Assembly: GCF_000787855.1 (NCBI RefSeq)
Contig: NZ_BBPQ01000001.1
Coordinates: forward strand, 367,205 to 431,204
Reading direction: 5' to 3'
From: Streptacidiphilus anmyonensis
GTDB lineage: Bacteria; Actinomycetota; Actinomycetes; Streptomycetales; Streptomycetaceae
DNA: 64,000 nucleotides
In this document: piece after piece, positions 43,750 to 53,434 of the stretch
How the letters are laid out: every line of letters begins with the position of its first letter
Numbering within the stretch: position 1 is the stretch's first letter
Translations under genes and position numbers: made by a program
The notes under the pieces: model-generated
What the model was told of the DNA's origin: nothing
What the model saw: the letters and a program-made list of their open reading frames with translations, nothing else
The model's database searches: none

Positions 43750-44138
43750 GCCGCCATCATCCCAGGCCGCGCCGGACAGCTGGGCTGAACGGACCGGGAA
43801 GATCGTCCGACGAGTAGGCGGCCGAACCGTCATGCGCGCGGGACGCACCGGGGCGAGCATGGATTCTCTCGACGTCGAGAGAGTATCGTGGCCGCGCTCC
43901 GTCGACGAGGCCGGCAGCAACAGGTGAATACGACGCGTGTGCAGGGCATCACCGACGTGGGATCTGGCGCGATGCACCCAGTGCCTGAGAGGCTGACACC
44001 GCGTGCCACGCGCGCCGCAACGCCACCCGCGCAACCGCGCGGCAACAAAAACAGAGACGACTTGGCCACACCACCAAGCCTTCCGCCGATCCGACCGGCC
44101 AGAACCGACCGGTCAGAACAGATCTGAGGAGCCGCCTG
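43750..44138. promoter_or_regulatory. Divergent pdxH/citrate synthase promoter region
   Basis: 389 bases with lower GC in 43990-44120. It holds the 18-base palindrome at 43865-43882 and, directly before the citrate synthase ATG, GAGGAG at 44127-44132. Small open frames here lack family features. A GCCTGAGAGGC hairpin near 43983-43993 looks superficially riboswitch-like but has no matching aptamer parts. Confidence 0.5.
43865..43882. promoter_or_regulatory. Perfect 18-base palindrome in divergent promoter
   Basis: TCTCTCGACGTCGAGAGA reads the same on both strands with no mismatch. It lies 116 bases upstream of pdxH and 257 bases upstream of the citrate synthase gene. Such short-spaced perfect palindromes are typical MarR-, TetR- or GntR-type operators. 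The regulator is not evident nearby. Confidence 0.6.
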
Positions 44139-45239
44139 ATGTCCGACTTCGTACCCGGACTCGAAGGAGTCGTTGCGTTCGAGACGGAGATCGCCGAACC
44201 CGACAAGGAGGGCGGCTCCCTCCGCTACCGCGGTGTCGACATCGAGGAGCTCGTCGGGCACGTCTCCTTCGGCAACACCTGGGGCCTCCTGGTCGACGGC
44301 AAGTTCAACCCGGGCCTGCCCCCGGCCGAGCCGTTCCCGATCCCGGTCCACTCCGGGGACATCCGCGTCGACGTCCAGTCCGCGCTGGCCATGCTCGCCC
44401 CGGTGTGGGGTCTGCGTCCGCTGCTCGACATCAGCGCCGAGCAGGCCCGTGACGACCTCGCCCGCGCCGCGGTCATGGCCCTGTCCTACGTGGCCCAGTC
44501 GGCCCGCGGCCAGGGTCTGCCGATGGTCCCGCAGAGCGAGATCGACAAGGCCGAGACCATCGTCGAGCGCTTCATGATCCGCTGGCGCGGCGAGCCGGAC
44601 CCGAAGCACGTCAAGGCCGTCGACGCGTACTGGACCTCCGCGGCCGAGCACGGCATGAACGCCTCGACGTTCACCGCCCGCGTCATCGCCTCCACCGGCG
44701 CGGACGTGGCCGCCGCCCTGTCCGGCGCCGTCGGCGCCATGTCCGGCCCGCTGCACGGCGGCGCTCCGTCCCGCGTGCTCGGCATGATCGAGGACATCGA
44801 GCGGAGCGGCGACGCGGTCGCCTACGTCAAGAACGCCCTCGACAAGGGCGAGCGCCTGATGGGCTTCGGCCACCGCGTCTACCGCGCCGAGGACCCGCGC
44901 GCCCGCGTGCTGCGCCGCACGGCCCAGGAGCTGGACGCCCCGCGCTTCGAGGTGGCCGCCGCGCTGGAGAAGGCCGCCCTGGAGGAGCTGCACGCGCGTC
45001 GCCCCGACCGCGTCCTCGCCACCAACGTCGAGTTCTGGGCCGCCATCGTGCTGGACTTCGCCGAGGTCCCGGCGCACATGTTCACCTCGATGTTCACCTG
45101 CGCCCGCACCGCCGGCTGGTCGGCCCACATCCTGGAGCAGAAGCGCACCGGCCGCCTGGTCCGCCCCTCGGCCCACTACATCGGCCCGGGCACGCGCAGT
45201 GTCAGCACGATCGAGGGCTACGAGTCCATCTCGCACTGA
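44139..45239 (+). CDS. Citrate synthase 2
   Basis: 366 residues from ATG at 44139, eight bases after GAGGAG. Compact bacterial type-I form: LRYRGVDIEELVGHVSFGNT, the three catalytic regions TSAAEHGMNASTFTARV, SGPLHGGAPSRV and GFGHRVYRAEDPRARVL, and the acidic residue region AIVLDFAEVPAHMFTSMF. Condenses acetyl-CoA and oxaloacetate to citrate. Streptomycetes have more than one citrate/methylcitrate synthase; this one matches the copy beside pdxH. A hairpin at 45275-45317 follows. Confidence 0.95.
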   Translation: MSDFVPGLEGVVAFETEIAEPDKEGGSLRYRGVDIEELVGHVSFGNTWGLLVDGKFNPGLPPAEPFPIPVHSGDIRVDVQSALAMLAPVWGLRPLLDISAEQARDDLARAAVMALSYVAQSARGQGLPMVPQSEIDKAETIVERFMIRWRGEPDPKHVKAVDAYWTSAAEHGMNASTFTARVIASTGADVAAALSGAVGAMSGPLHGGAPSRVLGMIEDIERSGDAVAYVKNALDKGERLMGFGHRVYRAEDPRARVLRRTAQELDAPRFEVAAALEKAALEELHARRPDRVLATNVEFWAAIVLDFAEVPAHMFTSMFTCARTAGWSAHILEQKRTGRLVRPSAHYIGPGTRSVSTIEGYESISH

Positions 45240-45274
45240 CGATCGGATCCGCCCGGCGGACCGCCGCACCTGTC

Positions 45275-45317
45275 CAGGGGCGCGCGGAGCTGTTCTTCCC
45301 AGTTCCCTGCGCCCCTG
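45275..45317 (+). terminator. Hairpin behind citrate synthase, short relative of the dispersed repeat
   Basis: CAGGGGCGCGCGGAGCTG pairs with CAGTTCCCTGCGCCCCTG at 15 of 18 positions across a seven-base loop. The arms are the CAGGGGCGC...AACTG ends of the dispersed repeat family with the centre removed. It starts 36 bases after the citrate synthase stop and precedes serC in the same direction. Confidence 0.7.
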
Positions 45318-45318
45318 A

Positions 45319-46509
<1,191 letters not shown>

Positions 46510-46534
46510 TCGGGACGACACGCTGGGCATGCGT

Positions 46535-46564
46535 GAAGGGGCGGGCCGTGCGGCCCGCCCCTTC
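46535..46564 (+). terminator. Strong hairpin terminator behind serC
   Basis: GAAGGGGCGGGCC pairs perfectly with GGCCCGCCCCTTC around the loop GTGC, 25 bases after the serC stop. The leftward gene at 46608 also ends here, so it may stop transcription from both sides. Confidence 0.85.
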
Positions 46565-46607
46565 GGCGTTCCCGGCGTCCCCGGGCACGCCCGGGGACGC
46601 CCCGGGA

Positions 46608-47177
46608 TCAGGTGTGCGCGACCGGCAGGCTCAGCCCGAGGCTCGCGACGGTCTGGGTGACCACGGCGAGCAGGTCGGTGACGGTCGCGGTGAGGGCCGT
46701 CGTCACCTTGCTCACGTCCAGCGAGGTCAGCGCGCTCACCAGGTTGGTGACGTCGCCCTGGAGCTTGGTCAGCGCGTCGCCGACGGCGTCCGCGGGCCCG
46801 GTCCCCTGGACCTCGCGGCCGGTGACCGGCACGCTCGTCACGGGGATGGACTTCTGCAGGTTGGTGACGGCGGTGGTGACCTTGGCCGCGGCCGCCTGGA
46901 CGTCGGCGGCGGAGGGCGCCGGCTTGGCGCTGGCCATCGCGGTGAGCTGACTGATGGCGCCCTGCACGGCACCGAGGTTGCCGAGCACAGTGAGCGCGGT
47001 GGAGGGGTCTGCCGCCGGCACGACGGCGCCGGGCTGCGTCACGGGCTGGGTCACGGGCTGGGTCGAGCTGCCGACGGGCTGGGGTGCGGCCTCCGCGGTC
47101 GCCACGAGCGAGCTGCCCGCCAGGACGGCGGCGAGCGTGGCACCGGCGATCACGGAGTGGACGCGATTGAAACGCAT
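46608..47177 (-). CDS. Small secreted protein, Ala/Val/Thr-rich
   Basis: 189 residues from ATG at 47177 with GGGAAG nine bases before. Sec signal peptide (HSVIAGATLAAVLAGSSLVA, cut near AEA-AP), then a Pro/Gln/Val linker (STQPVTQPVTQPG, with an exact TQPV repeat) and a helical domain with regular heptad-like hydrophobics (ALTKLQGDVTNLVSALTSLD). No Cys, no catalytic motif. Resembles exported helical proteins of streptomycetes of unknown role. The 5' region before the start contains an AT-rich stretch. Confidence 0.75.
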   Translation of the reverse strand: MRFNRVHSVIAGATLAAVLAGSSLVATAEAAPQPVGSSTQPVTQPVTQPGAVVPAADPSTALTVLGNLGAVQGAISQLTAMASAKPAPSAADVQAAAAKVTTAVTNLQKSIPVTSVPVTGREVQGTGPADAVGDALTKLQGDVTNLVSALTSLDVSKVTTALTATVTDLLAVVTQTVASLGLSLPVAHT

Positions 47178-47286
47178 GAGCGTGACTTCCCTAACTGATA
47201 AAGGGGGTTGGTCGGACACGCTCAAACGTCGCCCAGCTCGTCACTCCCGGCAACGCGGGAGATCCGAACGGTTATCACCCGTACGG

Positions 47287-47373
47287 CTAGCGCAAGGCCG
47301 CGCCGATCACCACGGCGATCAGGAGCAGCACCAATGCACCGGTGACGATGCGCGTTCTGGTCTTGGGATCCAC
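47287..47373 (-). CDS. 28-residue single-helix membrane microprotein
   Basis: Reading leftward, GTG 47373 to TAG gives MDPKTRTRIVTGALVLLLIA then VVIGAALR: a basic N terminus, one hydrophobic helix of about 18 residues and a terminal Arg. It resembles, from memory, a very short conserved streptomycete protein beginning MD-KTR-RI. A TAGGCT box ends six bases upstream of the GTG, which suggests a leaderless transcript. It lies between the secreted-protein gene and the LacI-type gene. Confidence 0.6.
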   Translation of the reverse strand: MDPKTRTRIVTGALVLLLIAVVIGAALR

Positions 47374-47379
47374 GCGTTC

Positions 47380-47385
47380 AGCCTA
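47380..47385 (-). promoter_or_regulatory. -10 box for leaderless start
   Basis: TAGGCT followed by GAACGC and then GTG at 47373. The six-base spacing puts the transcription start on the G of the start codon. Confidence 0.5.
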
Positions 47386-47403
47386 TCCCCCGTCTGCCAC
47401 CGG

Positions 47404-48450
47404 TCAGCGCCCGGTGGACCCCCGCACGACGAGGTGCGTCGGCAGCGGCGCGGGCTCCGGAACGGGTTCGACGGTGTCCCGGGCGCCGATCGCGGTGAGC
47501 AGCCTCACGCCCGCCGCGCCCAGGCGCTCACCCGGGAGGTCGACGGTGGTGAGCGCCGGCGAGAAGAGCGGCGCCGCGACGATGTTGTCGATGCCGACGA
47601 CCGAGAGGTCCTCCGGGATGCGCAGGCCCAGCTCCGCGGCGACGTGGTAGACGCCGGCCGCGACCACGTCGTCGTCGCAGACGACGGCGCGGGGGCGGCC
47701 CTCCGCGTCGGCGAGCAGGACGCGCGCGGCGGCTCGGGCGGCCTCCAGGCCGCCGTTCACCGAGACCCCGACCTCCGCCACCCGGGCTCCCGCCGCCGCG
47801 GCCTCGAAGCCGGCCTGGCGGGCGCGGAAGGTGTGCGCGGACTCGACGGAGCGCAGATGGCCCAGCCGCTCGTGGCCGAGTTCGCGCAGATGGGCGACGG
47901 CGGCGGCCATGCCCGCGCCGACGTCGAGCTGCTGGGTGCGGCGGCGCGGATGCCCGGCGCTGAGGGCCGGGTCGGCGTCGAGGTAGACGACGGGGACGTC
48001 GTCGGGGAGGTCGCCGCCCAGCTGGCTGTCGTCCGGGGAGCAGATCAGCAGGCCGTCGTACTGGCCGCCGCGCGCGGCACGGGCCAGCGCCGCGTGGTCC
48101 CAGCCGGAGGAGACGACGACGGACAGGCCGCCGTCACCGGTCTCGGCGGATCCGACCTGTGCCGCCTCGGTCTGCGCGCCCGCGAGCACGCGGGCGAAGA
48201 AGGGTCCGAGGATGTTGGGCACCGCGAGCAGCAGCAGCCCGGTACGGCCGAGCCGCAGTTGGCGTCCGGCGGCCTGGGGGGCGTAGCCGAGCTCGGCGGC
48301 GGCGGCCAGCACCCGGTCGCGCGTGGCCTCGGAGACGCGGTGCGCGGCCGCGCCGGAGCCCCTCCCGGACCCGGAGAAGACCAGCGAGACGGTGGCCTGG
48401 GACACCCCGGCGCGTTCGGCGACGTCGCGCCCGGTCGGACGGCGGTTCAC
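47404..48450 (-). CDS. LacI-family transcriptional regulator
   Basis: 348 residues from GTG at 48450. N-terminal helix-turn-helix (TGRDVAERAGVSQATVSLVF) with hinge helix RVLAAAAELGYAPQAAGRQL, then a periplasmic-binding-protein-like ligand domain (LLLLAVPNILGPFFARVLAG, VDLPGERLGAAGVRLL). An extra Gly/Ser run (SGSGRGSGAAAHRVSE) sits between HTH and hinge. It would bind a palindromic operator and respond to a sugar or related ligand. No transport or glycosidase gene is near, so the target is not obvious. Confidence 0.93.
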   Translation of the reverse strand: MNRRPTGRDVAERAGVSQATVSLVFSGSGRGSGAAAHRVSEATRDRVLAAAAELGYAPQAAGRQLRLGRTGLLLLAVPNILGPFFARVLAGAQTEAAQVGSAETGDGGLSVVVSSGWDHAALARAARGGQYDGLLICSPDDSQLGGDLPDDVPVVYLDADPALSAGHPRRRTQQLDVGAGMAAAVAHLRELGHERLGHLRSVESAHTFRARQAGFEAAAAGARVAEVGVSVNGGLEAARAAARVLLADAEGRPRAVVCDDDVVAAGVYHVAAELGLRIPEDLSVVGIDNIVAAPLFSPALTTVDLPGERLGAAGVRLLTAIGARDTVEPVPEPAPLPTHLVVRGSTGR

Positions 48451-48469
48451 CCGCGGTGCTCGGAGCGGG

Positions 48470-48805
48470 CTACTTCTGCTCGGCGCGGACCGCGTCGTCG
48501 AGCGCGTCCTCGGCGGCGTTCTGCGCGGCGATGCGGGCGCTCATGGACTTCTTGTTCGTCTTGCGCCGCTCGATGCCGCCGGTGATCTGCTGGGACATCG
48601 CGTCGCGCTGCCGGCTCAGCACGACGAAGCTGATCGGCGCGGAGACGAGGCCGGCGATGATCAGCAGCAGGAAGACCCCGGAGGCGCCGGCCGTCACCGG
48701 CAGCACGCCGACGTGCGCGAGCACCAGAGCGATCAGGAAGCAGGCCAGGAAGATGCTGGCCCGCATCGCGCTGTAGCGGAGGGTGGCGTGCGACTTGGCG
48801 CTCAC
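48470..48805 (-). CDS. DUF4229 small membrane protein
   Basis: 111 residues from GTG at 48805. Two membrane helices (ASIFLACFLIALVLAHVGVL and SGVFLLLIIAGLVSAPISFV) followed by a charged cytosolic tail (RQRDAMSQQITGGIERRKTN, then Ala/Glu/Asp-rich). Layout and the LSRQRDAM stretch fit DUF4229, a conserved actinobacterial family of unknown function usually close to menaquinone genes in streptomycetes. Same strand as mqnE, 164 bases downstream of it. Confidence 0.8.
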   Translation of the reverse strand: MSAKSHATLRYSAMRASIFLACFLIALVLAHVGVLPVTAGASGVFLLLIIAGLVSAPISFVVLSRQRDAMSQQITGGIERRKTNKKSMSARIAAQNAAEDALDDAVRAEQK

Positions 48806-48906
48806 GGCACGGATTCTCTTTCCCTACGGGGTCCCTACGGGAGGGCAATACCCAACAAGTGAAGCACGCCGCCCGGGGCGATCTTCACAGGGCTGTGGAC
48901 AACCCT

Positions 48907-48945
48907 GGAAGCACGCCCCGGAAGCACGCCCCGGAAGCGAACCCC
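48907..48945. repeat. Three tandem 13-base repeats
   Basis: GGAAGCACGCCCC occurs twice head to tail, followed by a third, diverged unit GGAAGCGAACCCC. The array lies between the DUF4229 gene and the 3' end of mqnE. Confidence 0.75.
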
Positions 48946-48969
48946 AGGCGCGCACCTCGGGCGCGCGCG

Positions 48970-50133
48970 TCAGAAGCGCATCGGCTGCGGCGCCTCGCGG
49001 CGGGACGCGTCCGGGCCCGGGTACTCGCGGATGATCTCGTAGCGGGTGTTCCGCTCGACGGGGCGGAAGCCCGCGTCGCGGATCAGGTCCAGCAGGTCGT
49101 CGCGGGTCAGCTTGTTCGGCGTGCCGAAGCCGTCCGCGTCGTGGGTGATCTTGTATTCGACGACCGAGCCGTCCATGTCGTCCGCGCCGTGGTTCAGCAT
49201 CAGCTGGGCGCCGGCCAGGCCGTGCATCACCCAGAAGACCTTGACGTGCGGCACGTTGTCGAAGAGCAGCCGGGAGACCGCGAAGGTGCGGATCATGTCC
49301 GCGCCGGTGGCCATGGTGGTGCGGGCCTGCAGCGTGTTGCGGATCTTGCCGTCGCGCGAGTCGTGGAAGTCGTGCTGGTAGCGCAGCGGGATGAAGACCT
49401 GGAAGCCGCCGGTCTCGTCCTGCAGCTCGCGCAGCCGCAGCACGTGGTCCACGCGGTGGCGCGGCTCCTCGACGTGGCCGTAGAGCATGGTGCTGGGCGT
49501 CTTGAGGCCCTTGGAGTGCGCCAGACGGTGGATGCGCGACCAGTCCTCCCAGTGGGTGTCGTGGTCGACGATGTGCTGGCGCACCTCCCAGTCGAAGATC
49601 TCCGCGCCGCCGCCGGTCAGCGACTCCAGACCGGCGTCGATCAGCTCGTCGAGGATCTCGTCGGCGGACAGGCCCGAGATCTTCTCGAAGTGGTGGATCT
49701 CGGTGGCGGTGAACGCCTTCAGCGCGACGTTCGGCAGCGCCTCCTTCAGGGCGCGCAGCGAACGCGGGTAGTACCGCCAGGGCAGCGTCGGGTGCAGGCC
49801 GTTGACGATGTGCAGCTCGGTCAGCTGGTCGTTCTCCATCGCCTTGGCGAGCTTGACCGCCTCCTCGATGCGCATCGTGTAGGCGTCCTTCTCGCCCGGC
49901 TTGCGCTGGAACGAGCAGTAGGCGCAGGACGCGGTGCAGACGTTCGTCATGTTCAGGTGACGGTTGACGTTGAAGTGGACGACGTCGCCGTTCTTCTGAG
50001 TCCGCACGTGGTGGGCGAGCCCGCCGAGCCAGGCCAGGTCGTCGGTCTCGTACAGCGCGATCCCGTCCTCGCGGGTGAGCCGCTCCCCGGCGTAGACCTT
50101 CGCCTCCAGCTCGCGCTTCAGCCCTGCGTCCAT
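48970..50133 (-). CDS. mqnE: Aminofutalosine synthase (radical SAM)
   Basis: 387 residues. Radical SAM enzyme of the futalosine menaquinone route; adds the adenosyl radical to 3-[(1-carboxyvinyl)oxy]benzoate to make aminofutalosine. Cluster cysteines Cys66, Cys70 and Cys73 in NVCTASCAYCSFQRKPGE, ELHIVNGLHPTLPW for SAM, KAFTATEIHHFEKISGLSAD, and the strongly conserved GGGAEIFDWEVRQHI, STMLYGHVEEPRHRV and IPLRYQHDFHDSRDG stretches. Uses the product of MqnA, which is not in this window. Other pathway genes lie at 51821-54891 and 58722-60304. Confidence 0.96.
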   Translation of the reverse strand: MDAGLKRELEAKVYAGERLTREDGIALYETDDLAWLGGLAHHVRTQKNGDVVHFNVNRHLNMTNVCTASCAYCSFQRKPGEKDAYTMRIEEAVKLAKAMENDQLTELHIVNGLHPTLPWRYYPRSLRALKEALPNVALKAFTATEIHHFEKISGLSADEILDELIDAGLESLTGGGAEIFDWEVRQHIVDHDTHWEDWSRIHRLAHSKGLKTPSTMLYGHVEEPRHRVDHVLRLRELQDETGGFQVFIPLRYQHDFHDSRDGKIRNTLQARTTMATGADMIRTFAVSRLLFDNVPHVKVFWVMHGLAGAQLMLNHGADDMDGSVVEYKITHDADGFGTPNKLTRDDLLDLIRDAGFRPVERNTRYEIIREYPGPDASRREAPQPMRF

Positions 50134-50243
50134 CCGAGTCCCGCCTCCATCAGCGCGTTGAACAATCCGTACGAGCCTACGCCCCCGTCGGCCGGGTCGG
50201 TCGCAGGGGCACCCCGGCGACCACCCGGGCGGTCACCGGCCGG

Positions 50244-51215
50244 TCACATCGCCAGGATCCTCGCCAGCAGCGCCGGTTCCACGTTCCCGCCGCTCACCAC
50301 CGCCGCGAAACGGCTGCCGGGCAGCTCCTCGCCGTGGAAGAGGTACGCGGCCGTCGCCACCGCGCCCGAGGGCTCGGCGACCAGTCGGCCGCGGCGGGCC
50401 AGGACGGCCACCGCCTCGGCGATCTCCTCCTCCGACACCGTCACGATGTCGTCCACGTACGCCTGCACGTGCTCCCAAGGGAGTTCGCCCAGCGAGGTGG
50501 TGCGCAGGCCGTCGGCGATCGTGCGGTAGGTGTCCGCGTGCGGCCAGGTGCGCCGCTCGCCTGCGCGGAAGCTCTCCGCCGCGTCGCCGGCGAGCGCGGG
50601 CTCGACGCCGATGATCCTCACGCCGGGCGTGGTGAGCTTCAGGGCCGTCGCGACGCCGCTGATCAGCCCGCCGCCGCTGACGGGGACCAGCACGGTCTGC
50701 AGGTCGAGGTCGAGCGCCGCGGCGTCGTCGGAGATCTCCAGGCCGGTGGTGCCCTGGCCGGCGATGACGTACGGGTCGTCGTACGGCGGCACCCAGACGT
50801 AGCCGTGACGCTCCACCAGCTCCCTGGGCAGGTCGTCGCGCTGCGTCATGTCGACGAGGATCACCTCGGCTCCGTAGGAGCGGGTGTTCTCGACCTTCAC
50901 CTCGGGCGAGGTGTCCGGCATGACGATGACGGCCTTGATGCCGAGCTCCCGGGCCGCGTAGGCGACGGCCTGGGCGTGGTTGCCGCTGGACTGGGCGACC
51001 ACGCCCCGCGCCCGCTCCTCCGCCGTCAGGGCGGCCAGGCGGTTGTAGGCGCCGCGGATCTTGAACGCGCCGGTGGGCTGGAGGTTCTCCGGCTTCAGGT
51101 GCAGCGATCCCCACGGGCGGTCGGCCCACGGGCAGGGCATCAGCGGGGTGCGCACCGCGACCCCGGCGATCCGTCGCTGGGCCTCGCGCAGTTCGTCCAG
51201 TGTCACCAGGGCCAT
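50244..51215 (-). CDS. Threonine/serine dehydratase, catabolic type (no regulatory domain)
   Basis: 323 residues. Fold-type II PLP enzyme: TGAFKIRGAYNRL with Schiff-base Lys52, VVAQSSGNHAQAVAYAARELGI, and the phosphate-binding glycine loop PVSGGGLISG. Deaminates threonine or serine to the keto acid. Ends at residue 323 with no C-terminal ACT domain, so it should not be feedback inhibited by isoleucine; a serine-racemase-like activity is an alternative. The Lrp/AsnC gene lies just upstream on the same strand (7-base gap), so the two form an operon and the regulator may sense the product or substrate. Confidence 0.92.
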   Translation of the reverse strand: MALVTLDELREAQRRIAGVAVRTPLMPCPWADRPWGSLHLKPENLQPTGAFKIRGAYNRLAALTAEERARGVVAQSSGNHAQAVAYAARELGIKAVIVMPDTSPEVKVENTRSYGAEVILVDMTQRDDLPRELVERHGYVWVPPYDDPYVIAGQGTTGLEISDDAAALDLDLQTVLVPVSGGGLISGVATALKLTTPGVRIIGVEPALAGDAAESFRAGERRTWPHADTYRTIADGLRTTSLGELPWEHVQAYVDDIVTVSEEEIAEAVAVLARRGRLVAEPSGAVATAAYLFHGEELPGSRFAAVVSGGNVEPALLARILAM

Positions 51216-51222
51216 GTGGGGA

Positions 51223-51702
51223 TCACGCCTTCCGTGTGGCGTCCGTGAACTCGGTGTCGGGCAGCTCGACCGCCCGGTTCTCCCACTTGGTGGAGAGCAC
51301 GACGGTGGTACGGGTGCGGGCCACGCCCTTGGTGCCGGAGAGGCGCTTCACGATCGACTCCAGGCCGTCCACGTTGGGCACCCGGACCTTGAGCATGTAG
51401 GAGTCGTCACCCGCGATGAACCAGCAGTCCTCGACGTCGGGCAGGTCGCGCAGACGCCCGGCGACGTCCTCGTGGTCCGCGGCGTCGGTCAGCTGGAGGC
51501 CGATCAGGGCGGTGACGCCCAGGCCCAGCGAGGCCGGGTTCACCGTGGCGCGGTAACCGGTGATGACCCCCGCCTGTTCGAGACGGTTGATCCGGTCGGT
51601 GACACTGGGGCCCGACAGGCCGACGAGCCGCCCCAGCTCGGCGTAGGAGGCGCGCCCGTTCTCGCGCAGCGCCTGAATGAGCTGCCTGTCCACCGCGTCC
51701 AT
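51223..51702 (-). CDS. Lrp/AsnC-family regulator
   Basis: 159 residues from ATG at 51702; the frame extends further upstream but loses family character. HTH domain (DRQLIQALRENGRASYAELG, RLVGLSGPSVTDRINRLEQA) and RAM/ACT-like ligand domain (VEDCWFIAGDDSYMLKVRVP, TRTTVVLSTKWENRAVELP). These proteins form octamers that respond to amino acids. Adjacent to the threonine dehydratase, which is a likely target. Confidence 0.93.
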   Translation of the reverse strand: MDAVDRQLIQALRENGRASYAELGRLVGLSGPSVTDRINRLEQAGVITGYRATVNPASLGLGVTALIGLQLTDAADHEDVAGRLRDLPDVEDCWFIAGDDSYMLKVRVPNVDGLESIVKRLSGTKGVARTRTTVVLSTKWENRAVELPDTEFTDATRKA

Positions 51703-51820
51703 GGTCGAAAACCTGGCCTTCCAATCGTTGGGGAACCTGCCGACAGTATCCGGAATCCAAAACTCCAGCCCGATGCGGCCCCCGGTTCGCAAAGAAGATA
51801 CTCCGACGAGGTGACCTCCA

Positions 51821-52477
51821 TCACGTCGAGGTGGCGCCGCTCCCCAGTTCACCCGCCCAGCGGAGGTACAGCCGGTGCTCCACCCCGACCGCGTCGAGCA
51901 CGCGTCCGGCGACGAAGTCCACGAGCTGCTGGACACTGGCCGAGCCCGCGTAGAAGCCCGGCGAGGCGGGCATCACGATCGCCCCTTGGGCGTCGAGGTC
52001 GGCGAGTTGACGCAGGGTCACCCCGGTGAGCGGGGTCTCCCGGACGCACAGCACGAGCGGCCGGCGCTCCTTGAGGGTGACGCTGGCGACGCGTTGCAGC
52101 AGGTCCTTGCTCAGGCCGATCGCGATCCCGGCGACGGCGGCGGCGCTGCACGGGACCACGATCATCCCTTTGGCGGGATAGGAGCCGCTGGACGGCCCCG
52201 CGGCGAAGTCGCCGGCCGTCCAGTAGCGCACGTCTTCCAGCTCGAACGGCTCGGGCTTGCCCCGGTCCAGCGGCCGCTCCAGCCACTCCCGCAGGTCCTC
52301 GCGCCAGTGCGCGTCCCGGAACGGGATCCCCGTCTCGTCGATCAACGTCAACCGCGCCGCGCGGCTGACCACCACGTCCACGGCCTCCCCGGCCCCGAGC
52401 AACCCCCGGATCACCGCCGCCGCATACGGCGTCCCGGACGCCCCCGTCACCCCGACCACCCACGGCTCACGCTTCAC
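51821..52477 (-). CDS. ubiX: Flavin prenyltransferase (UbiX/MqnM)
   Basis: 218 residues. Flavodoxin-like fold: VVGVTGASGTPYAAAVIRGL for FMN, DVVVSRAARLTLIDETGI, SYPAKGMIVVPCSAAAVAGI and the LKERRPLVLCVRETPLTG prenyl-phosphate site, PASPGFYAG near the end. Makes prenylated FMN, the cofactor of UbiD-type decarboxylases; the UbiD homologue lies just upstream at 53431-54891. In the futalosine route this protein serves the late decarboxylation step. Confidence 0.95.
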   Translation of the reverse strand: MKREPWVVGVTGASGTPYAAAVIRGLLGAGEAVDVVVSRAARLTLIDETGIPFRDAHWREDLREWLERPLDRGKPEPFELEDVRYWTAGDFAAGPSSGSYPAKGMIVVPCSAAAVAGIAIGLSKDLLQRVASVTLKERRPLVLCVRETPLTGVTLRQLADLDAQGAIVMPASPGFYAGSASVQQLVDFVAGRVLDAVGVEHRLYLRWAGELGSGATST

Positions 52478-52534
52478 GCCATCGACCCTAACGGGCGAGC
52501 CGCCGAACGGCGTCCGAGCACCGGCCGCGCACGG

Positions 52535-53434
52535 TTACGGGGTGAGCCCGCGCAGGACGAGGTCCAGCAGGGCGAAGCAGAAGAGCGAGATCCCGACGAA
52601 ACCGTTCACCTGGAAGAAGGCGCGGTTGAGTCGGCTCAGGTCGCCCGGACGGACGATGGAGTGCTCGTAGACGAAGGCGACGCTCACCACCGCCAGGCCC
52701 ATCCAGAACGCCCAGCCGGCGGCCGTCAGCCACGCGTACCAGCCGAGCAGCAGCATGGTGACCACGTGGGCGGTGCGGGCGCCGTAGAGGGCCTTGGCGA
52801 CGCCGAAGCGGGCCGGGACGGAGCGGACGCCGTCGGCGCGGTCGGCCATGACGTCCTGGCAGGCGAAGATCAGGTCGAAGCCGCCGATCCAGACGCCGAC
52901 CGCCAGGCCCAGCACGCAGGCCTCCCAGGACCAGGCGCCGGTGACCGCGATCCACGCGCCGACCGGGCCCATGGCCTGGGCCAGGCCCAGGATCGCGTGC
53001 GGGAAGTCGGTGAACCGCTTGCCGTACGGATAGATCACCATCGGGATCACCGCGATCGGCGCCAGCGCCAGGCACAGCGGGTTCAGCAGCGCGGCGGCGG
53101 CCAGGAAGACCACCAGCGCGACCGCCGAGCCCGTGTAGGCCGTCCGCAGCGACACCGCGCCGGTGACCAGCTCACGCCCGGCCGTGCGCGGGTTCCGCGC
53201 GTCGATCTCGCGGTCGATGATCCGGTTCGCGGCCATGGCGAACGTCCGCAGGCCGACCATGCACAGCGTGACCAGCAGCAGCTGGACCCAGTGCACGTGC
53301 CCGTCCTGGAGGAACATCGCCGTGAGCGCGGCGATGTAGGCGAAGGGCAGCGCGAAGACCGAGTGCTCGATCATCACCAGCCGGAGGAACGCCTTCGTCC
53401 TGCCGATCTCCGGCGTCACGACAGCCGTCGTCAT
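52535..53434 (-). CDS. mqnP: UbiA-family prenyltransferase for menaquinone (MqnP)
   Basis: 299 residues from ATG at 53434, overlapping the stop of the decarboxylase gene (ATGA). Integral membrane enzyme with about eight helices. First Asp-rich site NRIIDREIDARNPRTAGR; second DLIFACQDVMADRADGVRS, both metal/diphosphate-binding. Attaches a polyprenyl chain to the naphthoate ring made by MqnD. Order decarboxylase, prenyltransferase, UbiX on one strand marks the late menaquinone steps. Confidence 0.95.
   Translation of the reverse strand: MTTAVVTPEIGRTKAFLRLVMIEHSVFALPFAYIAALTAMFLQDGHVHWVQLLLVTLCMVGLRTFAMAANRIIDREIDARNPRTAGRELVTGAVSLRTAYTGSAVALVVFLAAAALLNPLCLALAPIAVIPMVIYPYGKRFTDFPHAILGLAQAMGPVGAWIAVTGAWSWEACVLGLAVGVWIGGFDLIFACQDVMADRADGVRSVPARFGVAKALYGARTAHVVTMLLLGWYAWLTAAGWAFWMGLAVVSVAFVYEHSIVRPGDLSRLNRAFFQVNGFVGISLFCFALLDLVLRGLTP

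Noticed and set aside
43960..44030. CTGAGAGGCTGACACC, recalling a TPP riboswitch
   Set aside because: The second conserved TPP half (CTGATCTGG-like) and the closing stem are missing, and the downstream gene is citrate synthase.
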